Below, one piece after another: positions 10,487 through 22,600 of a stretch of 64,000 nucleotides of DNA (its first letter is position 1; each line of letters starts with the position of its first letter). Origin of the DNA: Lepas anatifera (taxonomy: Eukaryota; Arthropoda; Thecostraca; Lepadidae). The stretch is from NCBI GenBank assembly GCA_034440635.1, contig JAOTON010001033.1:310001-374000 (forward strand), given 5' to 3'. The notes under the pieces are model-generated. The model did not search any database, had not been told where the DNA came from, and worked only from the letters and a program-made list of their open reading frames with translations. The position numbers and the translations under genes are program-made.

Positions 10487-10632
10487 CTGTCGGCGCAGTC
10501 GGAGTTGAGCTCACGCAGGTACATGTCGGTGTAGGCCATCTTGTAGAGGACGGCGAAGACCAGCAGGTGCAGCAGCAGGGTGTAGACGCAGGCGGCGGTG
10601 CGGGCGCCCTTGCTGGAGAGCACCAGCCGGCC
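10487..10632 (-). CDS. CASP: CASP golgin exon with the C-terminal membrane anchor
   Basis: CASP is a coiled-coil Golgi membrane protein of the CUX1/CASP family, anchored by one C-terminal membrane segment and implicated in intra-Golgi retrograde transport. This exon encodes about 48 residues starting GRLVLSSKGARTAACVYTLL and continuing into LHLLVFAVLYKMAY, which is the characteristic anchor with its conserved His and Tyr, then a short lumenal stretch ending NSDCAD. The acceptor is GTGTGGCAG, phase 0 with exon 16644-16790; the donor is GCCGACAG/GTCAGT, phase 2. If the donor is not used, the frame reads about a dozen more residues into the array and stops. The array at 10084-10486 contains repeated copies of this exon end. 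Confidence 0.9.
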
Positions 10633-11769
10633 CTGCCACACGCCACGGCGGTCAGGTCGACTTTGGCGCCGCGCAGCGGACCACACACATAACTACCGCA
10701 CTCATGACTTTTTGCCTAGGGGATTAAAAAATGGTTAACAGTTCATGCCATCGTTGGCGAGTGGTTAACTGCGCTGGAGTTGAATTCGCCACAAAGGTTT
10801 CATATTGTTTTCGATAAACATCCCTCGTCAAAAATGTCCTGGGCATTGCCTTGGAAAATTTGGCTGAATTTATATTCAAACCCCTGGGGATGGAGACGGA
10901 GCATCAGAAGCCGGTGACGAACGAAGTAAGAAACTGCTTCTATTCTGACAGTTTTTCGTTCTCTGTCAGAGCCGGTGACGAACGAAGTAAGAAACGGCTT
11001 CTATTCTGACAGTTTTTCCGGTCTCGTCATCGTTGTTGTCTGTCAGAGCCGCATGACGAAATCCATGGAGCAAGCGCATCGGGGGGTTGTGAGCCGCATG
11101 ACGAAATCCATGGAGCGAAGCGCATTAAGATTTCTCAAGCGGCTCTATTCTGGCCGCTCAGACGGGGCTCGTCGTGGTCTGTTGTTGTTGTTGGCGTCTT
11201 TCAGTCCTGGGAATTGATGTCAGAGCTCTGGAATTTTGTAGGGTGATAGCCCTTCTGCTCCAGACACCCAAACTGAAGCGCCGAGTCGAAATCCAAAATA
11301 GTTTTTGAGAAATTTTGGCTCAAACTTTTTCTGTGTTATATTTTTCTAAATTTTATTTCTGAAGCTACGAACTTGAATTGTATATCCTTTTCAAAAGATA
11401 ACAAGGGCCAGCTAGGGGAAAAAATTGAGCTGATCCGACAATATTTATTGCGCGAAAACGCGGCATTTCTCACGCGCGCAAAAAACCTGCTAAAAGTTGA
11501 TGGCCGACTTGTGCGCTCGAAATGTCAGAAGACAGGCCTCAGTTAGCTGAAAGGCAGCTACCTAGGGGTAGCTAGGCAAATTTTGTAGTGCTTAGGCATA
11601 GTTTTGAGTGCAAAACGTAAAATGTTGACCTACTTTTTACAGTTCTCCCGGAAGACTGAATTTTGGTTCATTTCAGGCATCTAGGGAAAGGTAGCAAGGT
11701 CCAGAGGCGTGCTAAGATAGCTCATGGGAGACAATTCGGGGGGGGCAGTGAGGGTGGGGGTTTGTACGG
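10633..11769. other. CASP intron with small direct duplications
   Basis: A 62-bp spaced duplication of GAGCCGGTGACGAACGAAGT lies near 10907 and 10971, and GAGCCGCATGACGAAATCCA occurs near 11046 and 11091. The 12-mer GAAGCCGGTGAC at 10907-10918 is inverted relative to GTCACCGGCTTC at 13100-13111, so this may be the outer left end of the element that ends there. No coding region is supported. Confidence 0.45.
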
Positions 11770-13116
11770 GACTGGGGCCTTCCCCACCATTGCCTCGGAA
11801 CAGCTTCTGTCTTTGTATTAACCATAAGTATTCTGACATTGGTGGGAGGGGGAGTTCAGCCCCTAGCTATGCCCATTGCATTAACCACCATTTGAATAGC
11901 CACCATGTATGTATATAAACCTATGAAAGATAGGCAGATTTCGTTGCACTCCGTACCAAATTACCGAACAAAATCAATGAGAGGCAATCGACCATGCAGA
12001 TTTTGAATGTGGTATTCAGGTCAACGAAAGGTCACTGCGCATGCGCACTGGAATTAGTGATAACAAATGCTATCTCGGCAACCTACGGTACGGTTTTCTT
12101 GAAAATTTGTGAGGAAGAGAATGGCATGGAACATAAACCACACATGCTTTCATATTAAAGCTGCACTGCTCTGCGTATGCGCAGTAGCAATTCTAAAAAT
12201 AAGCCTTAGAGGTGAAAATATTTCAGGCGAGGACATAAACAGAAGGAAAGCCAACATGCCTAAATTTAGCATGATAGTTTTTTCACCTTTGGAAATTACA
12301 AAAGTCACTGCGCATGCGCAATAGGGCTTACAATAACGGAGGCTTTCTCGGGAGTCAATCAACCGATTCGGCTCAAATTTTGCAAGTAAGAACAAGATAC
12401 TATCTGCAAATCCCAATCGACGGCATTATAACGCTGAACTGTCCTGCCCATGCGCAGTAGGAATTCTAAGAAAGAAAAATCAATGGGAGGCCACTTTAGA
12501 CCAGGAGAAGAACACAATAAACCAGCATGGTTGAATCAATTATGCCAGCATTTACGCTGCCTTTCACTCCAAACGCCACTGCACATGCGCGTTGGGACTT
12601 AGAGTAGCCGAGGCTATCTCGGTAACAAATGGGCAGATTTATCAGAAAATTGGAAGGTATATGTGGAATATAGTCGGTAAACCACACAACATTGTATGAC
12701 ATATTTCCATTGTTCTGTGCATGCGAAGTCTTTACATAAATAAGCGTTAAACGTGTGTATATTCGGTCGATGACTTGAACAGAGGACACAAGTGGATCAG
12801 TGTAAAGAGACATGCATACTATGTTACCGACATTATAATAATTGTTGGGGTTTAACGACGCACCAACTCCCAGGGTCATACGGCGTCGCCAACTCTCACC
12901 CTGTTGGAAGGGATTTTGGGGATCGGATCAACTTATTCAGAGGCTCCGCCGGGACTTGAACCCGGGACCGGTGCCTTAGAAGACAAGGGTGCTATCCACT
13001 AGGCCACCTCATCCCCATGTTACCGACATTGCGTTGCTGTAACTATAATACTGCTAAAAAACCTCGCCTGTAAACCGAGCTGTACAGCTAACGTACATTG
13101 TCACCGGCTTCTCCTG
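11770..13116. mobile_element. Element with periodic GCGCATGCGC-like palindromes, copy 1
   Basis: This copy aligns by eye with 15300-16472 over its full length, from CCACCATTGCCTCG to a shared end ACATTGTCACCGGCTTCTCC. Inside are six matches or near matches to TGCGCATGCGCA near 12037, 12170, 12308, 12450, 12583 and 12716, about 133-142 bp apart, each in a diverged subunit. A SINE (12835-13016) interrupts it near the right end. No transposase is present, and the family is unknown to me. Confidence 0.7.
12835..13016 (-). mobile_element. tRNA-derived SINE, copy 2
   Basis: Same family as 7819-8003: head GGGGATGAGGTGGCCTAGTGG on the minus strand, B box GGTTCAAGTCC, and tail TTAAACCCCAACAATTATTA. 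The 14-bp duplication ATGTTACCGACATT flanks it at 12821-12834 and 13017-13030. Confidence 0.93.
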
Positions 13117-14754
13117 TTCACAGGCGGAGGTCTGTTGCTGTTGTTGTCTGTTCTGAGCGCTGGTATCAGAGACTTAAAACTTTTATGGATAGAAGGCACT
13201 TCCAAATGAATAAGCACCACGGTTGTCAATTTTCAAAATTTTCAAAATGTTGCCCAGAATTTTGCATTACGTGTTTTTTTAACTTTTTTCTAATTCATCT
13301 AGAGTATTCAAACTTGCACTCTTTTAAATCAGGGAAATTTGAGGCTCACATAAAAATGTTGGAAAGAAAAAGTCTCAAATTTAGTGCTCTAAATTAGCTT
13401 TTAAACATTTCACCCTACATTTGGCGGAAAACTCATGGTCAAAACTATAGGCTCGAAATATTTGAAGCTACGGCAGTTCAGGTTCTAAGTCAAATACCAA
13501 CTTATAGGCGTGTTTGTGCAGTTTTGCACAAACACAAAAAAATGAAAACGGAAATTTGAGGGTCATTTTTGGCCAGCTCAGTGAAGGTCTGCATTTCCCA
13601 AAATATTACTCAAACCCTTATATCTTCCGATCTAATTTGTCAAAATTAGTTTCCATTCCAGATAATTAAAAAGAATAGCCTCCCTCTTTATATATTTAGA
13701 GATGTAAACTTTCAGACTGAAACTTTTTATTTTATCGGCAAAAATAAAATATAAGTCTTTAAACTTTTTTATTTTCAGCCACCTGGTTTCCAGAACATGA
13801 TAGCTACGGTATTGAACTTAACACGGCTGGATAGCAAAATTCGTTGCCGTCATTTTTTTCACTCATACCCCCACTTATCTCTTACGGCGTCCGAGCTAAA
13901 AGTCGTAAAATACATTTCAAAGTGGTAATTTTATCTGTTCATTTTTCCTTCACACCAGGATTTCGAATGGTTAATATCGATGGAAGTGGATGAAATTCGG
14001 CAGAAAGCTAGTTCAGAGACATATCTTGCTATTCCAACAGGTTGCAGATCATTGCGACACCAGTGTACCTTTACTTAAATGTAATACACAATGCTAGTAT
14101 GTTTCCCGCTCGAAACCTCATCCTCCCGTCCGGCGGTAGCGTCGGTGGTGGACGCGCACTGGGAGCTGCTATTCGAGACAGACACCACAGCTATCTACGC
14201 ATGCTATAGACCAGCGCGAATGCTCGGTGGTGGCAGGGTAGTCCGTCTCGTTTCGGCTCCTCTACTCGTGCGGCGGTCGCGTTGTCTATTAGATATTCAT
14301 ATCAGTCGGACGGCCGGGTGGCGGCCGTCCGGTGGGCTACGGTGCCGTGGCGACTTGCGACGAATAAAAAACAAAACGGTGGTCAGGAACTGGTTTGCTA
14401 GTTTGGTTTGCTTGTTTTGTTTCTTTATGTGTGTCCAAATCTTACTGTGTATGTGTGTGATACGTCCGGTATAAGTGATGTGTTTTATGAGAGAGAAAAG
14501 AGAGGCCCCACGACTTAAGCCTTCGGGCTTTTGCGTCAATCTCTTTGTTATACCTGTCATATTGTTTCCGTCAAATAAAAGTTTATCATCTATCTATCTA
14601 TCTACCCGCTAGTTAAGGCATCCTCTAACCATAGGTAGCACTGGTCAAAGGATCCACCGTTGCACACCATTTCTTTCCCAGCCGAATAAACCTCTTTGTG
14701 GTGATACCATGACACGTGACTCATTGCACTGCCTGCTTAAAGCAACTGTATAAG
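13117..14754. other. CASP intron, AT-rich, little structure
   Basis: No coding exon is supported. A 3'-end-like segment at about 14490-14610 has CAAATAAAAG and then four to five CTAT units, as seen at the 3' ends of some retrotransposons, but I cannot assign a family. Confidence 0.4.
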
Positions 14755-15010
14755 CAGTGGCGGATCCAGGCCATCAGTATGGGGAGTGGGGCTAAGGAGC
14801 TCGAGCATAGGCAGATCCAGGACATCAGTACGGGAGGTAGGGGCTAAGGAGTTCGAGCATAGGCGGATCCAGGACATCAGTACGGGGGTGAGGCTAAGGA
14901 GCTTGAGCATAGGCGGATCCAGGACATCAGTACGAGGGTGGGGCTAAGGAGCTCGAGCATAGGCGAATCCAGGACATCAGTACGGGGGTGGGGCTAAGGA
15001 GCTCGAGCAT
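14755..15010. repeat. Tandem repeat, about 51-bp unit, five copies
   Basis: Units contain CGGATCCAGGACATCAGTAC and GGGGCTAAGGAGCTCGAGCA. GGCGGATCCAGG resembles the ends of the hAT-type MITEs elsewhere in the window, so the array probably arose from a MITE end. Confidence 0.85.
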
Positions 15011-15299
15011 AAGGCGGATCAAGGATTTCCGATAGGGAAGAAACCTTGCCGGGGGAAGGGGTGTAATCCGGAACAGGGGCCTCACTTTTGATTGGCAAAA
15101 CCTATCAGGTGGACGCAAAATCCTTCCGATGGGCGCAGATTTTCGCATCTTAGGGGGGCTGAGAAGTGACATTTCAGGCGGCGCCATCGAATGTTTAAGG
15201 GGGCGCCGTGGCCATATCAGGGGCGCCGAGGGTCGATCAAGGGGGCACGTGCCTCCTATGCCCCCCCTACCACCCTGAATTCACCTATTAGCTCGAGCC
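15011..15299. mobile_element. MITE fragment, related to 54460-54640
   Basis: AAGGATTTCCGATAGGGAAG and the following segment match, in inverted orientation and with divergence, the sequence at about 54460-54640 (ATAGGTTTTTCCGGCCAAAA region). Neither copy has clear intact ends. Confidence 0.5.
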
Positions 15300-16472
15300 T
15301 CCCCACCATTGCCTCGAAACATCCTCCGCCTTTGCTATAACTGTAGGCATTTTCACATGGGGGGATTAAGCCCCCTAGCCTCGCCCCTTGTATCTGCCAC
15401 CGTGTTTAGACATATAAATGGTATATAAATCTCGTTGCACTCTATTCCATATCATCGAACAATACCAATGAGCGACAATTGGTCATGCAGATTTCGAATC
15501 TGGTCTTCAGGTCCATGAAAGGTCACTGCACATGCGCAGTGAAAATAATTGTAACAGAGGCTATCTCGGGAACCTACGGGTCGATTTTCTTGAAATTTTG
15601 TGAACAAGCGAATGGCACAAAATGAAAACCAAAAATAATGTCATATTGAAGCTGCACTGCTCTGCGCATTCGCAGTAGAAATTACAAAAATAAGCCTTAA
15701 AGGTGAGGATATTTCGGAGGAGGACATAAACAGTGGAGAGCCAACATGCTTAAATTTGGTAATGAAAGTTTTGACACCCTTGGTTACTACAAAGGTTAGA
15801 GCGCATGCGCATTAGAACTTATGGTCATGGAGGCTATCTCGCAAGCCAATAGACCGATTGGGCTCAAACTTTGCGAGTAAGAGCAGAATACTATCTGCTA
15901 ATCCCAATTCACGGCATTATGGCGCTGCACTGCGCTGCGCATGCGCAGTAGAAATTCTAAGGAATAATAGGCTATAAGGGATAATTTAGGCCAGGAGACA
16001 AACACACGGCATACCAACATGGTTCAGTCAACTATAACGGTATCTTTGCTCTCATTCACTGCAGACGTTACTGCGCATGGGACTGAGACTTAGCGTAACC
16101 GAAGCTAACTCGTTAACAAATAGGCTGAATTGGGTGAAAATCTGCAGGTATAGGTGAAATACGGTCGGCAAACCCATCATATTTTATATTGTATCTCCTT
16201 TCTTCTGGTCATGCCCAGTCTTTACTTAATAAAACAAACATTATACGTGTGTTTATTTAAGTGGTGACATGAACAGAGGGTAAACGTGGCGCAGTGTAAG
16301 AGACATACTAATTTAGCAAAACATGGGCTTATACAGGGGATTTAATGGAGTCATAATGAGAACACAAGACCTAAAGTCCCAACATTGCGTTGGTATAAGT
16401 ATCATACTGCTGAAAACACTCGCCTGTCAATCGAACTGTTTGCCTAACGTACATTGTCACCGGCTTCTCCTG
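15300..16472. mobile_element. Element with periodic GCGCATGCGC-like palindromes, copy 2
   Basis: Diverged second copy of 11770-13116 in the same orientation. Palindromes or near matches lie near 15528, 15660, 15800, 15937, 16070 and 16206, spacing 132-140 bp, at equivalent positions to copy 1. It ends at GTCACCGGCTTCTCCTG, followed by unrelated sequence. It lacks the SINE. Confidence 0.7.
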
Positions 16473-16643
16473 CGCCGGAGCGGCACCTGCCGAGGCCGCA
16501 GGCCGAGGTATATTATTGCGACAAGTAATAAAGCGTAGATACTTTTTCACGTTAGAATGGCTGTACATTATGAGTGTGACATAAAACCATTTCTGTAGCT
16601 TGTGGTGGGCTGCTGTGCTCCAGCCACGGCAACAGCATCTTAC

Positions 16644-16790
16644 CATGGATAGGGTGACCTTCTCGAATGGGCTAAGCTGGGCGTACTTGCGGCGTCGCTC
16701 ACGCTTGTTGAAGGAGGAGAAGGGGTCGAGGCTGGCCTCGTACTGACTGGAGTAGCGAGACTCCACGTCCACCGAGGACGATTTCTGCAG
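16644..16790 (-). CDS. CASP: CASP golgin exon with the RYSSQYE...DPFSSF block
   Basis: On the minus strand this encodes LQKSSSVDVESRYSSQYEAS, then LDPFSSFNKRERRRKYAQLS and PFEKVTLSM. This is the strongly conserved juxtamembrane block of CASP proteins (RYSSQYEERLDPFSSF...KRERxRKY in relatives), which lies just before the anchor. The acceptor is GTGCCCAG; a second in-frame AG two codons later (start at 16784) is possible. The donor is ATG/GTAAGA, phase 0, which joins exactly to GRLVLS in exon 10487-10632. A 27-bp minisatellite begins about 20 bases upstream of the acceptor. Confidence 0.93.
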
Positions 16791-16799
16791 CTGGGCACG

Positions 16800-17100
16800 C
16801 GGAGCAGCTCAGTCGGGTGTAGCACTGGACACAGCTCAGTCGGGTGTAGCACTGTACACAGCTAAGTCGGGAGTAGCACTGGACACAGCTCAGTCGGGTG
16901 TAGCACTGGACACAGCTAAGTCGGGTGTAGCACTGGACACAGCTCAGTCGGGTGTAGCACTGGACACAGCTTAGTCGGGTGTAGCACTGGACACAGCTCA
17001 GTCGGGTGTAGCACTGGACACAGCTCAGTCGGGTGTAGCACTGGACACAGCTCAGTCGGGTGTAGCACTGGACACAGCTCAGTCGGGTGTAGCACTGGAT
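16800..17100. repeat. Minisatellite, 27-bp unit, upstream of a CASP acceptor
   Basis: About eleven units of CACAGCTCAGTCGGGTGTAG plus CACTGGA. On the minus strand the unit reads GACTGAGCTGTGTCCAG, similar to the sequence before the acceptor of exon 16644-16790 (GACTGAGCTGCTCCGCGTGCCCAG in outline). The unit therefore looks derived from the splice-acceptor region. Confidence 0.9.
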
Positions 17101-17850
17101 AATGCTGTGGCTCAGCTTAGTCGTTTAGGGGTCCAAAGCCGGAATTCACTGATAACAAGACACTGATTGATCTAGGTTTTCGGTAAAGGGGGCGATACCT
17201 CACAGGGGAGGGGGTGCGACTTGTACCACCTAGGGGGCCCCTTTTGTGCATTCCGCGGGGTCCTCCTGACGCAGGTTTTGATGTTTTTAAGGGGTTGGTG
17301 TTTCAAAAGCCTTAGGGCAAGCGGAGCCAATTCGGGCAGAGGCACCGCTGTCTGGAGAGGGCGGCCAAATAGTGAACAGGATTCCGCGGCTGGGAGTGGA
17401 CGGGTGACAAGCAATGGAAGACCTCAGGGTGCCTCTTCCAGGATCACCACGGAAAGTCAAATTTAAAGCGCCGCTACCACACAGTTCTTGCATTTTCAGG
17501 GCGCTCAGAGCTTACAGGAAGCAGCCCTGCATGAACCTAAAGGGCACCGCTCAGAGCTTACTGGAAGCAGCCCTGCATGAACCAAGCAGCCGACGGTGCC
17601 CTTTGCCCTCCTCAGATCCGCCTCGGAGAAGTCACGACGTCTACCGTGTGATTAAATCACTAAAACGGTAACAAGGCAAAAGCTCTAAGTAACAAGTAGC
17701 GGCAGCTAATCAAGTCGAAATCATGTCATATATCAAAAATCTGTCATAAGTGAGGATGACTTGAGAGATCAGTTCAGAATGAGGGACTCCAGTTAGGGTG
17801 ATGTGGAATGGGAGTTGGGTCTCCCCGCACAACTCCTCTTGTCTCCCCAC
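17101..17850. other. CASP intron, no element recognised
   Basis: Ordinary intronic sequence between the 27-bp array and exon 17851-18147. The segment CAGAGCTTACAGGAAGCAGCC is duplicated once near 17507 and 17553. Confidence 0.45.
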
Positions 17851-18147
17851 CTGGGCCGAGTAGCTCTGCAGAAACTTGATCTTCTCGAAGAGTGTGACGT
17901 TGTCCCTGCGCAGGTCGTCCACCTGGCAGGTCCTCTGGGTGAGCTCGCTCTGCACCAGGTGGCGCTCCTGCTCCAGCTCCTGGATGCGCAGTCGGAACCT
18001 CTCCCGCTGGGCGGCCACTATGGGTAGGATGGTGTCGGCGGCCGAGCCGGGGTCGGCCAGTGGGGCCGACGGCGGCCGGGCAGCCACCGGCGTCTCCATC
18101 GTATCCCGCACCGCCTCCGCCACCAGCTCCGACGATGACGGCTGACC
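17851..18147 (-). CDS. CASP: CASP golgin exon, conserved coiled coil
   Basis: This 297-bp exon (99 codons, phase 0 at both ends) reads on the minus strand from GQPSSSELVAEAVRDTMETP through a proline/alanine linker to DTILPIVAAQRERFRLRIQE, then LEQERHLVQSELTQRTCQVD, DLRRDNVTLFEKIKFLQSYS and AQ. The ILPIV..QRERFR...LE and LRxDNxxLxEKIKFLQSY motifs are diagnostic of CASP, also present in the alternative CUX1 product of vertebrates. Acceptor TTTCCCAG, donor CAG/GTGGGG. The part after about residue 36 is predicted coiled coil from its heptads. The 34-bp array starts just upstream. Confidence 0.94.
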
Positions 18148-18239
18148 CTGGGAAACCGGCAGCACAGTCAGACTCTGCTCTCCGGAGAACGGGGCAGCCG
18201 TCAGCCATCGTACCCCAGCTACACCAGCCAACCTTGCCT

Positions 18240-18925
18240 CCTGGGCAACGAGGAGAACAGTCAGACATCGCACCCCGGGAAACGGGACGAGTAGTCAGAC
18301 ATCGCACCCGGCGAAACGGGACGAGTAGTCAGACATCGCACCCCGGGAAACGGGACGAGTAGTCAGACATCGCACCCACGGAGATGGGGCGAGTAGTCGA
18401 CATTCCCGAGGAAACGGGACGAGTAGTCAGACATCGCACCCCGGGAAACGGGTCGAGTAATCAGACATCGCACCCCGGGAAACGGGACGAGTAGTCAGAC
18501 ATCGTACCCCGGGAAACGGGACGAGTAGTCAGACATCGCACCCCGGCGAAACGGGACGAGAAGTCAGACATCGTACCCCGGGAAACGGGACAAGTAGTCA
18601 GACATCGCACCCCGGGAAACGGGACGAGTAGTCAGACATCGCACCCGGCGAAACGGGACGAGTAGTCAGACATCGTACCCCGGGAAACGGGACGAGTAGT
18701 CAGACATCGTACCCGGCGAAACGGGACGAGTAGTCAGACATCGTACCCGGGAAACGGGACGAGTAGTCAGACATCGTACCCGGGAAACGGGACGAGTAGT
18801 CAGACATCGTACCCGGGGAAACAGGACGACTGGTCATATATCGTACACTGGAAACAGTACGGCTAATCAAGTATCGTACACTGGAAAACGGGACGAGTAG
18901 CCCAAGCATCGTACCCGGAGAAACG
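18240..18925. repeat. Minisatellite, 34-bp unit, upstream of a CASP acceptor
   Basis: About eighteen units of CGGGACGAGTAGTCAGACAT plus CGCACCCCGGGAAA. On the minus strand the unit contains TGACTACTCGTCCCGTTTCC then CGGGGT, resembling the true acceptor region TGACTGTGCTGCCGGTTTCC then CAG/GGT of exon 17851-18147. Degenerate single units reappear at 23898-23940 beyond the inserted transposon, so that transposon landed in or beside the array edge. Confidence 0.92.
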
Positions 18926-18926
18926 G

Positions 18927-18936
18927 GATGACCAGT
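18927..18936. repeat. Target-site duplication, left copy
   Basis: GATGACCAGT, repeated exactly at 23887-23896. Confidence 0.85.
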
Positions 18937-19699
18937 AGGGGACAGCGTCGAGATGGTCAAAAAATAAATTTCGATTTTTTTACCTCGGCCCAGGCATATT
19001 TGGTTGTAAAACGGGTTTATAAGCAGGATTTGTATTTGCAAGCTTTTGATTTGAGCAATTCTTGGTGGCGGGAAATCGCGTTTTTTGTTACCATATGGCT
19101 TATGCATGCAGGTCAATGCTGGTTTGCCACAACGTCGAAACTTGATTGTCGTGCTACTGATATCTTGTGAGAACAACAGTACTTAAGATACTAAATAGAT
19201 GACCAAATATGTCTATTTAAGCACCGCATCTAACTTTTTAGCTCCCGATGAGCAAGCTTCACTTAACAATGTGGCTAATTTAGGCTGATAGCGTTGTTTT
19301 TTATGTTTTTCCTCGCGATATGTGATAACATGTATTTACTTTAGTGTTATGGTGGTATGATCTAAGTTCCACATTCTCTTTGTGAGGGTATAAGAGCTGA
19401 CAAAAAATAGTTCCACTAAAGTCGAAGAAGGCACCACTAAACCCCATATTCTCCTATATATTGCACTATGATGGACATGGGGCTTGCTTATTAATTATGC
19501 ATGATTGGGGATGGACTGATAAAACCAACACTGAATTATGACGAAAAACGAGTGCTTTATTACACACATCCACGCATTTCTTTTTAATACCCGCCTCTCA
19601 TTCAGGTACCGTCACATTGCATGACCCTCTCACATCCACTTTTCCATCCGTTGCTATGCTTGATATTGCTTTCCTTTTTCAGGATGGATCCTTGTCCTA

Positions 19700-22600
19700 G
19701 TGCCAAGCCCAAAACCCGATCCTCCGATAAAAAACCTCTCCGAAGCAATCGGAACAGGGAGAGAATTTCTGGCGAGTGAAGTACCAACGTACTGGGATAT
19801 ATTACGACGAGGAATTCTGCTACAGAAACAAAGAACCGTTCAGCACGATGTCCCCAAGAACTTCTACTCCGTGAAGAACATTGCAGGTGATTTAACGCCT
19901 TTGGTGCTTGCACAGTGGCAGAAATCCAACCCAAAGTTTGTTCAGCCAGCGGTTATAAATGAGAAGTCACTATACAGAAAAATTTAGCGATTCTGGTTGA
20001 AAGCTTCTGAGTAGGTATGCGAGGGGAAAGTCAACAGCTGCTGTAACCGACCACGTGGAGAAGAATTTAGACCGACTTTTTGATATAACCTCCTGCCCCC
20101 ACAAGATTCTACGTTGCACTGATGAGGGTTCCAATTGTTTTGACTCTCAGCAATATCAGAAACATGTCCATGTTCAGTACAACTGCACGTCAGATAAAAA
20201 GGTACCTGCTTTAGAGCTGGAGTGGCTTTATCATCAGAGACAGAAAATTGGAGAAAGAGGGGCTATGATGATGCAGGGCGTGGACCGAAAGGAGGCGAAA
20301 CGACAGGAAACGGCGTTGAAGAGGAAACTTAAGAAGGAAGAAGCAACGAGGGAACGAATGAAAACAGAAAACAAACGGACTGAGGATCTCGTGCTTCGAG
20401 AGCTAGATGCGACATCGGCGTCCGATGATGACCTCAGAACCGATGACAAGGGAGATAAAACATTCACTGCTTTACGTGCGGATGATATCCAAGAGAAGTT
20501 GGACGTGATGAGGTTGGTAGAAGGTTTTCTTAAAGAGAAAATTGGGACGCTACCCCACCTAGTGCTTCAGTATTTAGACGAACCAAAACTACAACGAAAT
20601 GTCATGCCGGTTCACAATCTAACTTTGGCTTCCATTCGGTTTGACGTGCCACCCACTGCTGCGGCAGGCATTGCCACAGGGTTCCTTCAGGATTTGATTG
20701 CGAGTGGCTACCTCTCTCCCCAACATTCCTTTCTAGCGTGTGACCCCAGTCAGGAAGCCATGAGGGTAGCGAAATCCATAGACCAACAGCAACATGAAGG
20801 TTCGCAGATAATTGGGCTGGGCTATGATGGCAGGAAAGATGCTAAGACAAGGGCCTTGGTACCAGATTGTCATGGAAAGCCTCATCCTCGAATCATTAAG
20901 GAAGAGCACGTTTCGGTGACTGATGAGCCTTCCGGTAGGTATCTCTGGCATTTTGTGCCAGAGACTCCCGTGTATCCCGAAAAGCCGGCGCCGAAAGTAG
21001 CCCAAGGTCTATATGATCTCTCAGTCGTACATAATTCCACTGAGTCTCTGATGGTTTTGCAGGGAGACTCCACCAATTCCAACACTGGATGGAGAGGAGG
21101 GACCCACACTCACTTGGAAAAGTCGTTACGACACAAACTTTTCTGGAGCATATGCATGCTTCATACTAACGAGATTCCTTTTACGGCACCTGATCAAAAC
21201 CATTGATGGGCCAACTGCATCGGGCAACGAATTCTCACGTCCCGTAGGCTGCCTTTTATCCAAGGTCAATGAGATGGAGTTTAATGCAGAATTCGAGGCA
21301 CTACCGGCAGGTGAAGATCTGGTTGACGTGCCAGAGGACAGTCTGGAGTCCATGCCCGCAGACCAGAAGTTGTCATATAAACTGGTACAAGCTGTGAAAT
21401 GTGGCACACTTCCTCCATTTATGCAGGAAATTCAATGTGGAGGGCTTTCTCAAGCAAGGTGGCTTACCACTGCTCAGAGTCTGGTTTACATGTGGACCAG
21501 AAAACACGGACTCGTTGGCCAGGCATTGGATTGTCTGAGGATTCTGGTTGAGTTTTGTGTCCAGGTCTACTTCAAAATGTATTTTGACATTAACCCGCGC
21601 CCCACCGGGGTCCGGCGCCACCTTCGCCCCACCGGGGGCCATCGATGGCCCCCTCTAACTCCGAAAATATGGGCGTTAGCGCAAATCTGCAAAGTGCAAT
21701 AGAAAGCTCGCGTGAATTCAGTAAGAATTACTTCGCATGTTTTGGTGCTCAGGTCAATGGTTTGACCTCAGAGGTCAAATTAGGTCAAGATCGGCTATTT
21801 TCACTCAAATATGCAATGATTAAGCAAACTGGGCATAACTCTTATGTCATTAGAGCTATTGAGGCCTGGTAAAGTACATTTGATAGCAAATTGCCAGTAC
21901 TTTTTCCGCTATGTGGAACGTAAAGACCTCCCGCCAGTGGTTTGACCGCCAGAGGTCACCTCGTGACCTAATATGACCTGAGGTCACGAAAGGTCAAAAA
22001 GTGACCTTGCTGTATATCAAATGAAAGCCAGTGACAAGACAAACACGATGGTGTTTGTTTCACCGCTCTAGCTCAATTAGGTCAAAAGTAATTGTCAAAA
22101 TACTGTTTTTGACCTCTGGTGACCTTGGATGACCTTGGAAAGTCAAAGGGCAAATATGGCCCCTGGGATCCGTGAAAGGGTGTCCAAAAACGTTGTTGTG
22201 AGCAGTCTGAATATTTGCAATCATTTTTGTGGCTTTTATATCATGAAATAGCTTTTCCCCATGCTTTTCCAATGGGAGAGGTCGCCTCGTGACCTGACCT
22301 CAGGGCACGAAATCGAAAAATCCCGGATATACACCTTGTCGACCCTGGAGGGGTCATGAAGTGTAGGAAGTTTCAAATCGATCGACTTTGAAATGTAGCT
22401 CTTACAGAGCTCTAAAGGTGAAGTGAGGTGACCTTGGTTGACCTCGTCTGGTGACCTGACCTTGGGTGACCCGGGGTAAAAATTTCAGGGATGATGGGAA
22501 AATGATGCAGTGAGAGGTAGAGCCCTCAACCGCGGTGCTGCGCCTCGTCGTTTTTCTGCTATCCCGGAAAAACCTTAGGGGGCCATCGATGGCCCCCGGT

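Noticed and set aside
18240..18925. CRISPR-like direct repeats
   Set aside because: Units are contiguous with no unique spacers, and the context is a metazoan intron; it is a minisatellite. The same applies to the other arrays.
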